64,000 nucleotides of DNA from Cenococcum geophilum 1.58. Its lineage: Eukaryota; Ascomycota; Dothideomycetes; Gloniales; Gloniaceae. Numbering within the stretch: the stretch's first letter is position 1; each line of letters starts with the position of its first letter. The stretch lies in NCBI GenBank assembly GCA_001692895.1, contig KV748247.1, positions 124,001 to 188,000 on the forward strand, in the 5' to 3' direction. Positions 24,827-36,128 of the stretch are shown piece after piece. Under the pieces are notes generated by a model that was given only the letters and a program-made list of their open reading frames with translations, was not told the DNA's origin and ran no database searches. Made by a program: the position numbers and the translations under genes.

Positions 24827-27496
24827 CTTATAAAACCAAATAGCTAGGATATATATATCTTATATAACGAAGTATAATCAGAATAGGATATATAATATCT
24901 TCTGCAGTAAGCAGTTAGATATTTAGATTATAGTAGCTATAGCTGTTCTCGGAATGGGTATAGATATCCTAAATATTTATATAGTTATTTAATAGAATTT
25001 CTTAATTATAGATAATATTAGAGATTTATAGTAGAGGTTTAGTTATATAGTAAGGGGTTATAATAAAACCGGAGTAGCTATATTCTTTATACTATATCAA
25101 GCGTTTAATTAGTTAAGATATTAGAAAGAGTTAACTTAAAAAAAGTTACTAGTTAAATAACGTCTAAGCCAAAACGTAAATATAATATACTCTTACGCGA
25201 TTACTAGGCGAGCCGGTTATAGTAATTATTTTCTTAAGGGAGCAGTCGCAAGTCTAGTTTAGATTATAATGGCAACTTATTAAACTAGTACCCTTATTTA
25301 AACCGGGAACTTAACGGCATAGCTACTAACTAGTTAACTAGTAAGAATAAAGTTTATTCTTAGATAAAGCAGGAGATTAAAAGTAGAGACTCTATAAACG
25401 ATTATTAGAGGGCTATACTAAACAGTAACTGCTACTATAAATACCTACTTAAGTTTTTCTAGGAGGATAAATGTAATTCTAAGACGTAAGCTCTAAAGGC
25501 ACTATAAGAGAGTTATTGTAACGGTATAGGTTATAACCCTAATTTTCTTATTATAACTACTAAGCTAACTACTCCTATCTTTCTTTAAAAACTAATATCT
25601 AGTACTAGGAATAGTAAGCTTATAGCTAATAAATAAAGGGTACAGGTTATAAAAAGATAAACTAAGATTAATAATAAGACTACTTTACTAGTTATATTAT
25701 AGTAGAAGAAGCTTATAGAGAACTATATACGCTTATTTAGCTAAATACCAGAATTCCCCTTCTTAATAGTAGTGCTATCTTTAGTTAGAGGAGTTACTCT
25801 ATCCCCCCTTAACTAGTATAGTATGCTATCCCCTCCGCTATAGTATAACTAGTCGCTAGAACGAGGTTATAGTAGTTTATACTAGTTATAGTAGCGAGAA
25901 ATTAAATACAAGCAGTTATAGGAACTAGAATTATAGAGTAGTAAAAGCGTAATGCTAAAGACTAAACTGCTAGTACTAAAGACTTAACTAATAGTGCTAG
26001 AGACTTAACTAATAGTGCTAAAGACTTAACTAATAGTGCTAGAGACTTAACTAGTAAACTTATAGACTACTTTGCTAACTAATAGTATAGAGCCTAGCTT
26101 AGAACTACCTATAACTTTTAGTAGTGGAACTTATAGAGGCAGGAAAAGAAGGGTAAAGATTATAGATTTTACTACTAATAAAATATAGCGGGGTTTAGAG
26201 GGTATAGCTTCTATCTCGTATAGGCGGTTAATATTAGCACCTATTAGTAAGAATATTAGCGGCCTAGTATTAAAAAACTATAGTAAAGAGATAAAAAATA
26301 ATGGGCGAGATAGGCGCAAGTGATTGTTAATACTAAAAGCTATATATTTAGGAATGTAGAAGGTATAAATGGGAAGGGCTTAGTATTCTTAGATAGTTTA
26401 CCTTTATTATATACTAGTAGGGTATAAGTAGTTAATCTTTAAGTAAACTTTTATATTAAATTAAACCAGAAAGCAGTTAAGGAATTAATTAGCCTATTTA
26501 TTTAACTATTCTAAAGGCTATAAGTTACTACTTATTTATTCTAAAAAGAGGACTATAAACGTATCTATTAAACTATTTACTAAACTACAATCTACTAGTT
26601 ATATATACAATTTCTAAGTAGCTTATAAAATATGCTCCTTATTATTATATACGTTTATAAATATAGACCTAAGCTAATAGGTTAATTAGGGAGGAGCCTA
26701 AGTAGTTAATAATAGAGAATCTTAAGTAGCCTAATTATAAAGAGTAAACCGCTAGGAGAGAGGCTAGTAAGTTAAAGTAGAAGGAGTTTAAGGGGTTAAA
26801 GCTAAAGGAGTAGAGCGTTGGAAGGGAGTCTAAGGAATTAAGTAAGAATTTATATATATACGCGAGAGCGGCTAAATTAAGGAGTTAGGAGGAGCTGGTT
26901 AATCTACTAGTGGAGGTATACTATTATACTACTTTATCTAGTTTAAAAACTAAGCTACTTATTTTTTAGAGTTACTAGTAAACCGGCTAACCAGTTAACT
27001 AAAACTTAAGATATTATTAAAGGAAATTAATAACATGCGTATTATATTGCCGTATAGCAGCAACTTGTTAAAGAATAGATTAAGTAGTTATACTTAATAG
27101 TTTAGTTAATTATAAGTATTAAGACTTACTACTACTATATATTAAGATAGAAGGAACGCTAAAGCAGTTAACCTATATATAATGCCAATTACAATAGCGC
27201 CTTAATAACTCGCTATATTAAGAAGATTGGTTTAACATTTCTCTATTAGATAGACGTGCTTAAAGCTGCGCCATAAGACGTTAGAGCACTACTACTATAA
27301 CTAGTTAATATTTAACCTGCGGAAAAGGCATACGGCTATTATTGCCTCTCCCTAAAAGGCGGGGGCTTTTTATTATCTAATAGCTTAATAGGGTTAGACT
27401 GCTATAACTCCTATAAGGTATATAAATGTTATTATCTCTCCCTAAAAAGCGGGGACTACTTATTATCCGACTGCTGCGATTACTGCAACTACCGCA
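24827..27496 (+). pseudogene. RecQ-like DNA helicase, C-terminal half
   Basis: Continues the gene broken at 17650. At about 24930-25110 helicase motifs V/VI read IIVAIAVLGMGIDILNIYIVI and RFSYIVRGYNKTGVAIFF (RFGRAxRG in the family, Gly-to-Ser and Ala-to-Ile changes). A Cys cluster, SNCYYKYLLKFF..CNS..ALKAL.ES.CNG, at about 25420-25540 resembles the zinc-binding part of such proteins. A heptad repeat at 25953-26057 and a basic, Lys/Glu-rich region at about 26680-26930 follow. Coding appears to run to the LINE insertion at 27496. No methionine start or end was fixed. Confidence 0.72.
25953..26057 (+). repeat. 21-bp tandem repeat, 5 copies, coding a leucine heptad
   Basis: Five direct 21-bp units of the type tgctagagacttaactaatag. 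In the RecQ frame each unit reads V-L-E/K-T-stop-L-I; the stop is the expected RIP product of CAA (Gln). The undamaged protein would have repeated leucines every third and fourth residue, consistent with a coiled coil after the helicase core. Confidence 0.85.
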
Positions 27497-27508
27497 ACTG
27501 CTAAGACT
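27497..27508. repeat. 12-bp target-site duplication of LINE 3, left copy
   Basis: actgctaagact occurs here and at 29728-29739, directly after the poly-A tail of the LINE. Confidence 0.85.
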
Positions 27509-27519
27509 ACTAAGTAAAG

Positions 27520-28870
27520 AAGCCGCTATTAGTTTTAATATTAGCAAAATAGAGCTTATAGACTTCTATAGTAAACGTACTACTATAGAAGAAGGGTTAA
27601 AGCTAGGAAATATAGAAATATCCCCTAAACCCCTAGTTAGGTAGCTAGGGGTATTTCTAGACTCTAAGCTTACTTTTAAACAATATATAGAAATAAAAAT
27701 CTCTAAAGCAAAAATAGCCTTCTATTTAATTAGAAGACTAGGTAATATATAAAGAGGTCTATCTTTATAAGCCCTACGGCAGCTCTATATAGCTTACGTT
27801 ACTACTATAGCAGACTATAGAATATAATGCTAGTGGAAAAGCAAACCTAGAGACTACTTACTAGCTAGGTATTAATCTCTATAAAACAAGGCCCTAAAAC
27901 TAGTCTTAGGAGCGTTTAAAGGATCTCCTACCCAAGCTATAGAAATCGAGGCTTTTATTTCTCCTTCTAGAATTAGATTTAAAAAGCTTTGTAATAGCTA
28001 TATATTAAAAATCCTAAAATTTAAAGAAAACTATATAGTTAAGAAGGCCTATATAGAAGAGATTAATAAAAATAGGGATAAACTAGCTAGTTCTAGCTCT
28101 AGTTCTAGCCCTAAAAACTCTACTATAAGGCACCTTCTATAGCTAAAAACTTAACTACTATCTCTAGCCTCTAGAGTCTAGCAACTAATTTAAAATTAGA
28201 ACATAGAGAAAATCTTTCTAAAGTGGCAAAAACCGTGGTCTCCCCCTATTTCTATATTCTTTTCTATCTCTAGGGGTAGTAAAGAAGAAGCTATATAAGA
28301 ATATTTAAGACTAGTAGAAAATCTATAGGAATCCCTAGAATGGGATTTAGTAGATATATACTATATAAATAGCTCTAAAGATGGTAAATTAAGTATAGTA
28401 GCTGTATATAAAATAGGGGAGAGAAATAGGATTAAATACGCAATAAATTAGAATCTAGGGCCTTATATAGAAATTGTAGACGTAGAACTTTATACAGTCT
28501 ATAGGGCCCTAAAATATCTAAAATAATAAAGATTAGAAGAGAAATAAGTTTATATCTTTATAGATAGCTAAGTAGCTATTAAAAGATTATAGCTTAATTC
28601 TCTTATAGGGGGGTAAGAACTAGTCTTTAAAATCACGTAAAGCTGCTCCTATCTAGCTAGTAAAGGTATCTCTATTAACTTCTACTGGGTTCTTAGCCAC
28701 TTAGAAATCTATAGAAATAAAATAGCAGATAAGCTAGCTAAAAAGGGCCTCTTTAAAAAAAAGTATAATCTTTTTATATATCCCTAGCCTATATAGGGAG
28801 AGAAGTAAGAGAAAAGATACTAGGATAGTAGAAAAATAATTAGCAACAAAAAAAATAAAGGAAAATACTA
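27520..28870 (+). pseudogene. LINE 3 ORF2: post-RT region and RNase H
   Basis: The frame begins at the post-RT thumb region (IELIDFYSKRT, LGVFLDSKLTFKQYI, GLSLxALRQLYIAYVTTIADY, NKALKLVLGAFKGSPTQAIEIEA). RNase H runs about 28370-28800: SSKDGKLSIVAVYKIG (D kept), VDVELYTVYRALKYL (E kept), IFIDSxVAIKRL (D kept) and IYRNKIADKLAKKGLF (H/N region kept). This arrangement is typical of the Tad1 clade of fungal LINEs. Stops replace Gln/Trp codons. The equivalent region is found inverted at 39150-40382. Confidence 0.9.
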
Positions 28871-29558
28871 TACTAGGATCTCTAGAGGAAACTACTCCTT
28901 TTTTCTTAAAGCCCCTAAGGATAAATATCCTAAAAGGCTCTAATTAGCTTTCTATTAACTAAAACTAGAAAAGGGCTTCTTTAAGTCCTTTTTTAGAACA
29001 ATTGGGATAGATAAAAAAGGTAAATGCTTTAAAGACTGTAGCGCTATATAGACTCTTAAAAACATTTATTACTAAAATGCAGACTATATAGGAAAGAAAG
29101 AAAAGAAATATAAAAATAACTAAGCTCTTTTCTCTTTTTGGAGAAGCTCTTTTATATAGTAAAAGAAAGAGAGGCGCTTTTTCTATTTTTAAGTAGGATA
29201 AAAATAGCTACTAGAAAGTGGCTAATGGAAGTAGGACCTTTAAAAGGAGGTAACTCCTACTAAACTCCTAGTAAATAGATAGTAGTAAGTAAAAGGATAG
29301 AAATAAACTATAAAAAGTATAGGGGCAGTTATTAGGACTCTTTTATCGTTTTCTTTACCGTTTTTCTACTGTTTTAATACCACTTAATAGTTGTCGTAGC
29401 CTAGTATTTTACTAGAAAACGGTAAACCTCTAGTTTATAGGTTTATAAACTACCAGGATATAGCTACTAGTATATATTAAGCTGCCTAAAAAGAATTTAT
29501 ATACATAGAACTATAGCGATATAGCCTAGAGGCTGCATACGCAGTATTGTACGTAGTA

Positions 29559-29688
29559 TCCCTTCGCCCGTCGGATTGCGTCTAACGGTTATCGATAAGA
29601 ATTAATTAATAAGAATCTCTTGTTCAACCTAATTCTCACGCGTTCCTATCTATGCAGCCTTAGCGTTAGACGTAGACGGGCGAAGGGA
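29559..29688. mobile_element. 130-bp MITE with 14-bp perfect TIR, inside LINE 3
   Basis: Bounded by TCCCTTCGCCCGTC and its exact inverse, with TA on both sides (29557-29558 and 29689-29690). LINE copy 1 gives the empty site gtacgtagtataatacaacgg, with a single TA, proving insertion with TA duplication as in Tc1/mariner-type elements. It is GC-richer than its host. No coding capacity; its transposase is not in the window. Confidence 0.93.
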
Positions 29689-29739
29689 TAATACAATGGA
29701 TATTTTAAAAAAAATTTAAAAAAAAAGACTGCTAAGACT

Positions 29740-30203
29740 GCTCCTAGCCGGTATTACCCTTATCTTTATTACTGCTAATTATAATTAATTCACTAGTATC
29801 CTTATTACTCTTATTACTGCTAATTTAAGTTAGTTTACTTAAGAGGTTAATAGCGGTTAACTAGGTCGCGGTTTATATCCTAGGTTAACTACTAGCTTAC
29901 TTAACCCCTATAAGCGACTACTACCTACCTATCTATAGCGATAGTATTAGAGGGGCCTATTAACTAGTCCTTAATATTATTTAGAGTCACTATATCTACG
30001 CCCTTAGGTAAAGTCTAGTTGCAAAGCCTATTAAAGTAGAGGTAAAGTAACAGCTAATAAATCTGTAACTTTAGGAACCTAGTAGTATATATCTTAAACG
30101 GGTTAAAATAGAGGATATTAAAAAAGTTAATATTAAGAAGAAAGCAGTTAGGACGGCTAGCGAAGCTATTAGGATTATAAATACTAACTATAATAAGTAA
30201 TCT
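29740..30203 (+). other. flank between LINE 3 and chromovirus B
   Basis: Continuation of the sequence in which LINE 3 inserted. It contains repeated ttattactgctaat words at 29770-29830 and many TAG/TAA codons. It may be the distal end of the RecQ gene, but no motif supports that. The 5 bases before 30204 (aatct) should be the left target duplication of chromovirus B; the partner is not in the window. Confidence 0.4.
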
Positions 30204-30325
30204 TGTTATAAACGCTTTAAGTACAATATTACAACTACTAGGAGAGGAGTTAGAAGCGTCTAGTTGGTTAATTAAGGCATGGTCTAAAATAGAGCCAATA
30301 GAACTATATAACGAGGAATAGTAAC
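30204..30325 (+). repeat. 5' LTR of chromovirus B, left part
   Basis: Begins TGTTATAAACGCTTTAAG and matches 5982-6103 of copy A. The last five bases, GTAAC, are the left copy of the copia target duplication. Confidence 0.87.
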
Positions 30326-30506
30326 TGTCGGAATACTTTAATAACGTGCAGAATACATATATCACAATGATATGTACTATGCGGTGTTGTTAATAGATTC
30401 TTGAGGTTCTATTCTACAATGCAGTGTTGATAGTACATATACGTGTCTCGCGTAGATCACGTGTCCTATGTACGTAACACGTGAAACGAATATATATATA
30501 CCGACA
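30326..30506 (-). repeat. 3' LTR of copia element (181 bp)
   Basis: Matches 36129-36309 over its full length. Terminal inverted bases TGTCGG..CCGACA. It contains the near-palindrome atatatcacaatgatatgt at about 30355-30375. Confidence 0.95.
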
Positions 30507-30593
30507 CTGGCAACTCTTTGAATGTTAGGAAACTAATAGAACCTCTTTTGTAATAGTAAGTGTTACAGGACCATCCTATGACACCTTGCATAC

Positions 30594-30790
30594 GCTACCT
30601 GCCACGTCCTGCCGCATTCTGCCGCATTCTGCCGTATTCTGCCACATTCTGCCATATTCTGCCTGCTACCGTAAGATTGTTATATGTTTGCAATATTGGC
30701 AATATTTGTAATATCTGTAACTTCTGCCGAATTCTGCCACGTCTGCTAAATTCTACTAGGTCCGTTAAATTCTGCCAAATTCTGCCAAGG
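30594..30790 (+). repeat. 11-bp minisatellite near the copia 3' LTR
   Basis: Around 30600-30663 the unit cattctgccgc is repeated about six times with small changes. A looser set (aattctgccaa) continues at 30722-30790. It lies between the RNase H end and the 3' LTR. The two open pieces called here are products of the repeat rather than genes. Confidence 0.85.
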
Positions 30791-31136
30791 CTGTAACGGT
30801 AAGTGTTTCAACATATAATTACTTTTAACTTCTTTTATATTGAATCTCTTTTCTTTATTAGATGTCCTTTCGTTCCACCTACTCCTTAGCTTATAGTTCT
30901 AAGTAATTGGTATTAATTAGCTTCTTAAGAGCTGTAGATGCCTTGCTCTTAGTTATTAAGTTAGCTGGGTTGCTATTACTATTAATCCATTTCACTTTAG
31001 CAATCTTTTTACGTTTATACAACTGGCGGAGGCACATAACATCTATTATAAGTCGTTTCTCTTATATAGTGCCTAATTTAACAAGATAATCGTAAAGTGA
31101 TCTTAAATCAGTGCAGAGGACGAGTGGAAGTTCGAT

Positions 31137-31358
31137 TTATAAGATCTGTTTAACTGTTGCCTTAATTGCGGCTCCAATATCAAATCCGTGGGCTATTGCG
31201 TAGAGTTTAGATGCTAGTACGCTCCTAGTAACTCTCTTGCATTTAATTAAGGACCAATACACGATATTGGCCTTGTTTGTTATGTCTGCCAATACTAGGA
31301 TATAGCCTATTTGCGATAAGAGGTCCTTATTATTTGTAAATAAGGCGTCCGTAAACAC
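31137..31358 (-). pseudogene. pol: copia RNase H remnant
   Basis: The open 73-codon piece reads LLSQIGYILVLADITNKANIVYWSLIKCKRVTRS with E/S-x-x-A-x-A-like ASKLYAIAHGFDIG. This is the copia RNase H region after RT (family: QLGYIxxLxD..WSSxKxKRVxRSxLAxELYA). The expected Glu after LA reads Lys and the Met stands at a frame position inside the domain, so it is not a start. Confidence 0.85.
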
Positions 31359-31359
31359 A

Positions 31360-32370
31360 AGTAGGCGTAGTATGTTAATGTCCAGCTTAACGTACGTAAG
31401 GCCTCTTGCTAGGTTATCGATTTACCATTAGAGTCGTTTGTTAAGTGCTATAATATTACTCTTTTTAGGGTTAATTACCTAGGCAGCAAAGGAGAGGTTA
31501 AAGGAGGCTTTAGGTTAGCATATAGAGGCAATATATGCACCTTTGGCACGTTGTGCAACGTATTGTTCCTTTATAGTTAGTGCATTACGGACGATGCCTC
31601 TTAAGCTTATAGTTATAGCTACTTTACTAGGGTAGACCGTGTTTAGGTTCTTACACTAGCGTTCCTAGGTTATTGTAATATTGCCTTCCTAGGAGAGTTA
31701 AATAATGTATCCGTTAAATTTAAGTAACTGCTTAACCGTAAGTTGCTCATGCTCTTTTGCGAGGAAGTAAGCCTTTTCTAGATATTGTTGCTCCGCGTCT
31801 ATAAAGGTGGTGTTGGCTAGGAAGAGGGTGTCGTTGGTTTAGAGGCTAATAATGCTAAAGTAGTTAGGGCTATTGCTCCATAAGAGGCAAGGGTTGTACA
31901 TTAATAAGTTCATATCCAATTCCTTAATATAATGATTGTAGTAGGTTATAAACTAGTGGTTACCTGCTTCTAGAACACCGTATAGTGGCTTAATTACCTT
32001 TAGGATTAAGTTCTTTCTGATGCCTAGTTGGCTTTTTAATTAGTAAGGTAGTCGGATATAGAAGTCTTAATTTAGCTTTATAAGAGACTAAACATACGCC
32101 TAGGAGATATCTCGTAGGTATAACTGTGTGCCGTTACCTCGTAATATCGCTGCGATGTATAAAATAAGGCGTTGGCTGACTCGTTAAATAGTAGGTAACT
32201 GGGTTAGCACAGTGCCCTTTTCAAGATTATTGTATGCTTAGACAACAAGTCTTAATTTCTTAAAGGCTTTATTAGTACTGGGGTTCTTAATCTTATCTAT
32301 GAATTGTAAGTTAAAGATTCTAACTCCTATGGGTACATCCTAAGGGTTAATTATCTTAAATACGCCCTTT
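31360..32370 (-). pseudogene. pol: copia reverse transcriptase
   Basis: On the minus strand it begins near 32345 with PIGVRIFNLQFIDKIKN, then NKAFKKLRLVVxAYNN, LTQLPTI, GNGTQLYLRDISxAYVxS, LKVIKPLYGVLEAGNHxF and, near 31845, a T-N-D-T-L-F-L segment where copia RTs carry the YxDD-equivalent T-D-D. These are typical copia RT blocks in the right order. There are several Gln/Trp to stop changes, but long stretches remain readable. Confidence 0.9.
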
Positions 32371-32972
32371 TTAATCAGTCTTATAATTTCCTTTTAATAA
32401 GACGTTTCAAACTGCTTATGGTTGCTATCCTCTTATAAGAATACAGTAATGTCGGCAGTGTTAATATAAGGGGGGTACTTGCGGGGTCTTCCTCTTCCTC
32501 GGCGGGGTGGTTGTGTTTCTTTAGTTTTAGTAGGGGACGGCTTCTGTATAGGGGCGGCTTTTGTAGGTGGTTTATTTATATAGGTAGTTTTTAAGACAGT
32601 TTCTATAATAGGTTGAATACCATTAACTTAAATATTATCAATTTGGGTGCCGTTAACTTAAGTGTTTTTAACTTAAATATGTTTAGGGTCTATTAAGTAC
32701 GGTTTAATAGCAGTGCTACGGAACTTCGTAGGGCCGCTAGGTAGGTTAATAATACACAATTCTCCTTTAATATTTAGTAGGTTATGTGGTCCTATCCAGT
32801 ATCTAGGTTATCCTATATTGCCTTCTCTCTAGACTAGTACTAAAGAGTTAAGGGGTAGATTGTGAATTGTGGTAGTGCTAGGGCCATTACGCATATTAAG
32901 TGCGTCTGTGACTTGGCGCTCCGCTTATATCTTCTTTACTTCCTCTATAGCTTTCTTAAATGCAATCGCACG

Positions 32973-33713
32973 CTATATTACTATAGGTGAAGGTGCATTA
33001 GACTCTGTTATTCGGGGGTACGCTCCAAATACCAATAGTATGGGTATTAGGCCGTCTGGTCCTATGGAGTTGTTAATTACTTTAAAGGCCATTTGCAGTG
33101 CTATATCCTTATTAATTCCTAATATCTCGGAAGTGATAATGTGGTATATACGTCGTAAGGGGCCGTGGTAACGCTTTACTATGCTAATTGAGTTATAAGC
33201 TTCGACTGGTACGCTCTTTATAGTAGTGCCTATATTAACCACGTATTGCTTAAACTCTTTACTAATAAAGTTCTTTCCTGTGTTATGTGCAATTACATCC
33301 GGGGGGCCTAGGTATATGTTAATCCAGCACGTTCGTAACATGTCCTATATATACTTGGCGCTGATATTTTATAGCTATCTACCTATTTAAAATTGGGTGC
33401 CTTTATTAACGATATAAAGTACGGGCTTGCTATTAATGTACATAATATTAACAATAATGCAGTAGTTGAAGTTAATGTCGTCCTTTAAGGTAAATCTGAA
33501 TCTACCTGGTGATTTTCCGTGTTTTTGATAGTACAAGCAGTAGTGGGTAATATGCTTGAGGGTCTTGCGATTGGTATCGTTTTTATGGCTAGCGCGGTCT
33601 AGTATTCTCTTAAGTCGCTGTACTAATGGATGTCTAAAGCGTCGGTGTAGGCGTCGCAATTCTATATTAGTTAAATAGCATGGGTTTTGGTTAAAGGACT
33701 CGGTGATAAACAT
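32973..33713 (-). pseudogene. pol: copia integrase
   Basis: Two open pieces. 33387-33713 carries the zinc-binding part with L-H-R-R-F-R-H-P and H-Y-C-L-Y-Y-Q-K-H (the second Cys of C-x2-C reads Tyr) and FRFTLKDDINFNYCIIVNIMY. 32973-33341 carries the core: DVIAHNTGKNF (D..G region with Asp to Asn), KSVPVEAYNSI, VKRYHGPLRR. Between them stops break the frame. Opposite-strand open pieces at 32869-33171 and 33703-34005 are shadows. Confidence 0.92.
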
Positions 33714-33749
33714 ATGTAATAAAGTATTCTATAGTAGAAATGGGTGTCT

Positions 33750-34376
33750 GAATTGGCGTATAACTGGTACGGTCTTTAAGGGGGTTATTAGGACATTCTT
33801 TAGGTTGTTAAAGTACACTTGTAATTTGTCTATATCTGCTAGGCAAAGTAGGAAAAGGATGTTAACTTTAACAACGTGGAACTCTACTATATCTATTGGT
33901 GTAGCTACCTTAATAGAACTAATAGAAGATGTAGAACCTATTCTAAACTGTATACTAACTATACCTCTTATAGACTTATTTAACTGTACTTTATTAATCT
34001 TCTAAAGTATAAGAAATTAGCCGTATCCTGCTGTGGAACGTTTGGAGGCTCTAGTGTTAATCATTACACCTATAAACTTTAAGGAGGTATAGTATAAGGT
34101 CGTATTGTACGCAAACGGGTCTGTATTAGTAGGGAATGTATCTATTGTGGTATCGATAGTTGTAACTGCGTGGCTATATGCTCTGTTGGCCAGTTTTAAA
34201 GCTATAGCGGTTGCGTTGTCTGGTTTGATCTTATCGTACGAAGTGTAGTATACTGTGGTCTGGTCGTCCTCGTCTAATAGAGTGCTGGGGTCTATGTTAA
34301 CTACCAGGGCGTTAAATACGTCGGTGATCTCGTTATCTAAGTCATTGTCCTTGTCGTCGTCGCCTTTATAGTCCAT
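33750..34376 (-). pseudogene. gag-pol: copia gag end and protease
   Basis: A 119-codon open piece at 34017-34376 begins in an acidic spacer (DYKGDDDKDND) and ends in LKFIGVMINTRASKRSTAGYG. The latter is the aspartic protease active site, D-T-G changed to N-T-R, followed by the usual A-S-x-x-S-T-x-G-Y-G. Protease sequence continues in broken form to about 33750. Confidence 0.85.
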
Positions 34377-36000
34377 AATATATTGTTTTATTCGCTCCTG
34401 GAAGCGGTCTTTAAACTTATTTTTAAACTTAGTCTTAGACTCTTTTTACTCCTCCTTAGTGTGTTTCTATAAGCGGTATCCTTCCTTATTATATATAAAG
34501 CAACGTGGTTTCTATCGGTTGCGGTTATATAGGGGGTTGCTGCGGTTGCTACGGTTGTTACGGTTATAGTTATTATCTCTTTTATAGAATTGTCGGTCTA
34601 TAAAGAAAGCTTATATCTTCTCCGTATACTCTTTCTTGTATACTATAACGGATAATTGAAGTTTGTTAATAAGGGCTCTAAAGTTATCCGGTAGGTTAGA
34701 GACTGCATATTTATATACTAGTATTCCCTGGCAAGAAGTAACAATTTTGTTATAAAGGAAGTCTATGGTTTATAAAGTAGGTCTAAGGCCATGCTATAGT
34801 TAACAAAGTCTGTGGATTAATAATTAGAGGCATTTACTTATAGACTTGTCTGTATTTCCTACCATTACTATTATAAGTGTAATGGTATTCCACTCATTTA
34901 GGTTCTTGCGTTAAAATCCTAGTCCTTTAAAGAAATTCCAAAGGTGTTTGCAAGTTTTGGCAAATAGTAGGCGGGACAGTTAGTTTGTATAAAAGTGGTC
35001 TAAAGCTAGTCCTTTTAGCATAGTAGGGAATACCTTAAGGTAGGCTTCTTGGGGTACGTCCGCTTAATTACAGATGTTATAAAATATTGTTAATTTATAG
35101 TTAAGGCTTTCGTTTGTGCCGCCGTATTTCTGCTCCTCTGTGTATATCTTGGCCATGTTTACAATCTCTTTTCCATAGCCTTGTGTTACATCCGTAGGGG
35201 TATATATAGGTATTAGAGTCTGTACAGGTACGGGGGTAGCATGTGTAGGTGTAGGAGTAGTATGTGCTAGTGCAGAGGGTAATATAAAAGGGGAAGTGGT
35301 CGGTATACCGGTTGGTTGGGTTGCGGTAGCTTTAGCTTATTATTGCTCCTCTAAAGTACCCTTTATTATATATACCTTAATTAATCTAGATAGTGTCGGT
35401 CCATACTTATTGTTGGCTAATTTAATTATCTCTCTGCTCCATTTGGTTTAGTTTTCTTCTTATGCTATATTATATAAAGACTAAGGGAGCGTTTTACCTC
35501 GTTTGTGGTTAACATTAACCCATAATCCTCTGATATTTAGGCAGTTACGTAGTTGCTAAAGCCAGTATAAGGGGATTTGCGTAAAGATATTAACCGTAAA
35601 GTCCTTAAAATCTCCCTGGAACGATTCCTAGAGTATTAAGTCTAGCTAGTTATATATCTCTGTGTATAGGTATATCTTGCATCGTAAGTAGTTAGTCAGC
35701 TCATCCTTAGTGACTTCCGTTAGGTTAATTCCATCTTCCTATTTAGCTGCTTCTTCTTCCTAGTCTTTCTCTGTTCCTAATATCTTATATTTTATATATT
35801 ATTCAGGTAGGTATAGGTAAGGGTAAGGGTGTTCGTAGGGTAAAGGTAGGGGGACGGTTGAGGAGGCGGTTAAGGGGGCGGTCGAGGGGGTAAGGGGTAA
35901 GGTGTTCTGCGTAGTAATCTTCCGGAATAGATAGAACGAGATGTCTAGAAGTCGTCGTGGATACCAGACAAGTACTCCTAGGGGGTTTCTCTTCTTCTCT
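34377..36000 (-). pseudogene. gag: copia gag with CCHC zinc knuckle
   Basis: Near 34520-34470 on the minus strand the sequence reads PRCFIYNKEGYRL.KH, a CCHC zinc knuckle in which the second Cys and one later position are mutated to Tyr. Upstream sequence to about 35990 is gag-like by position. The purine/pyrimidine-biased stretch aggggtaaggg at 35810-35910 lies in its N-terminal part or leader. Confidence 0.75.
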
Positions 36001-36128
36001 TTAACTGAAATAGGCTGATACGAAAGGTGGATAAGTACAACTATCTTCCAATCCGCTGCAAGGTGGACAGTATAACTGTCTTCTAAGCTATCTACGTGTT
36101 TCCTAATCTATGCGCGCTTACTAATTAG

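Larger units (their letters stand above)
27509..29727 (+). mobile_element. LINE copy 3 (Tad1-like), 5'-truncated, with nested MITE
   Basis: Plus-strand non-LTR retrotransposon of 2,219 bp, of which 132 bp are a MITE plus its TA duplication. It begins after the reverse transcriptase palm, in a segment reading SFNISKIELIDFYSKRT, and ends in an A-rich tail at about 29706-29727. It is flanked by a 12-bp duplication. It is the longest LINE copy with a visible end in the window. Confidence 0.93.

Noticed and set aside
30054..30365. Minus-strand 103-codon open frame
   Set aside because: Spans the junction of flank, chromovirus LTR and copia LTR, so it cannot be an original gene.
32869..33171. Plus-strand 100-codon open frame
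   Set aside because: Antisense to the copia integrase core, which has clear family motifs.
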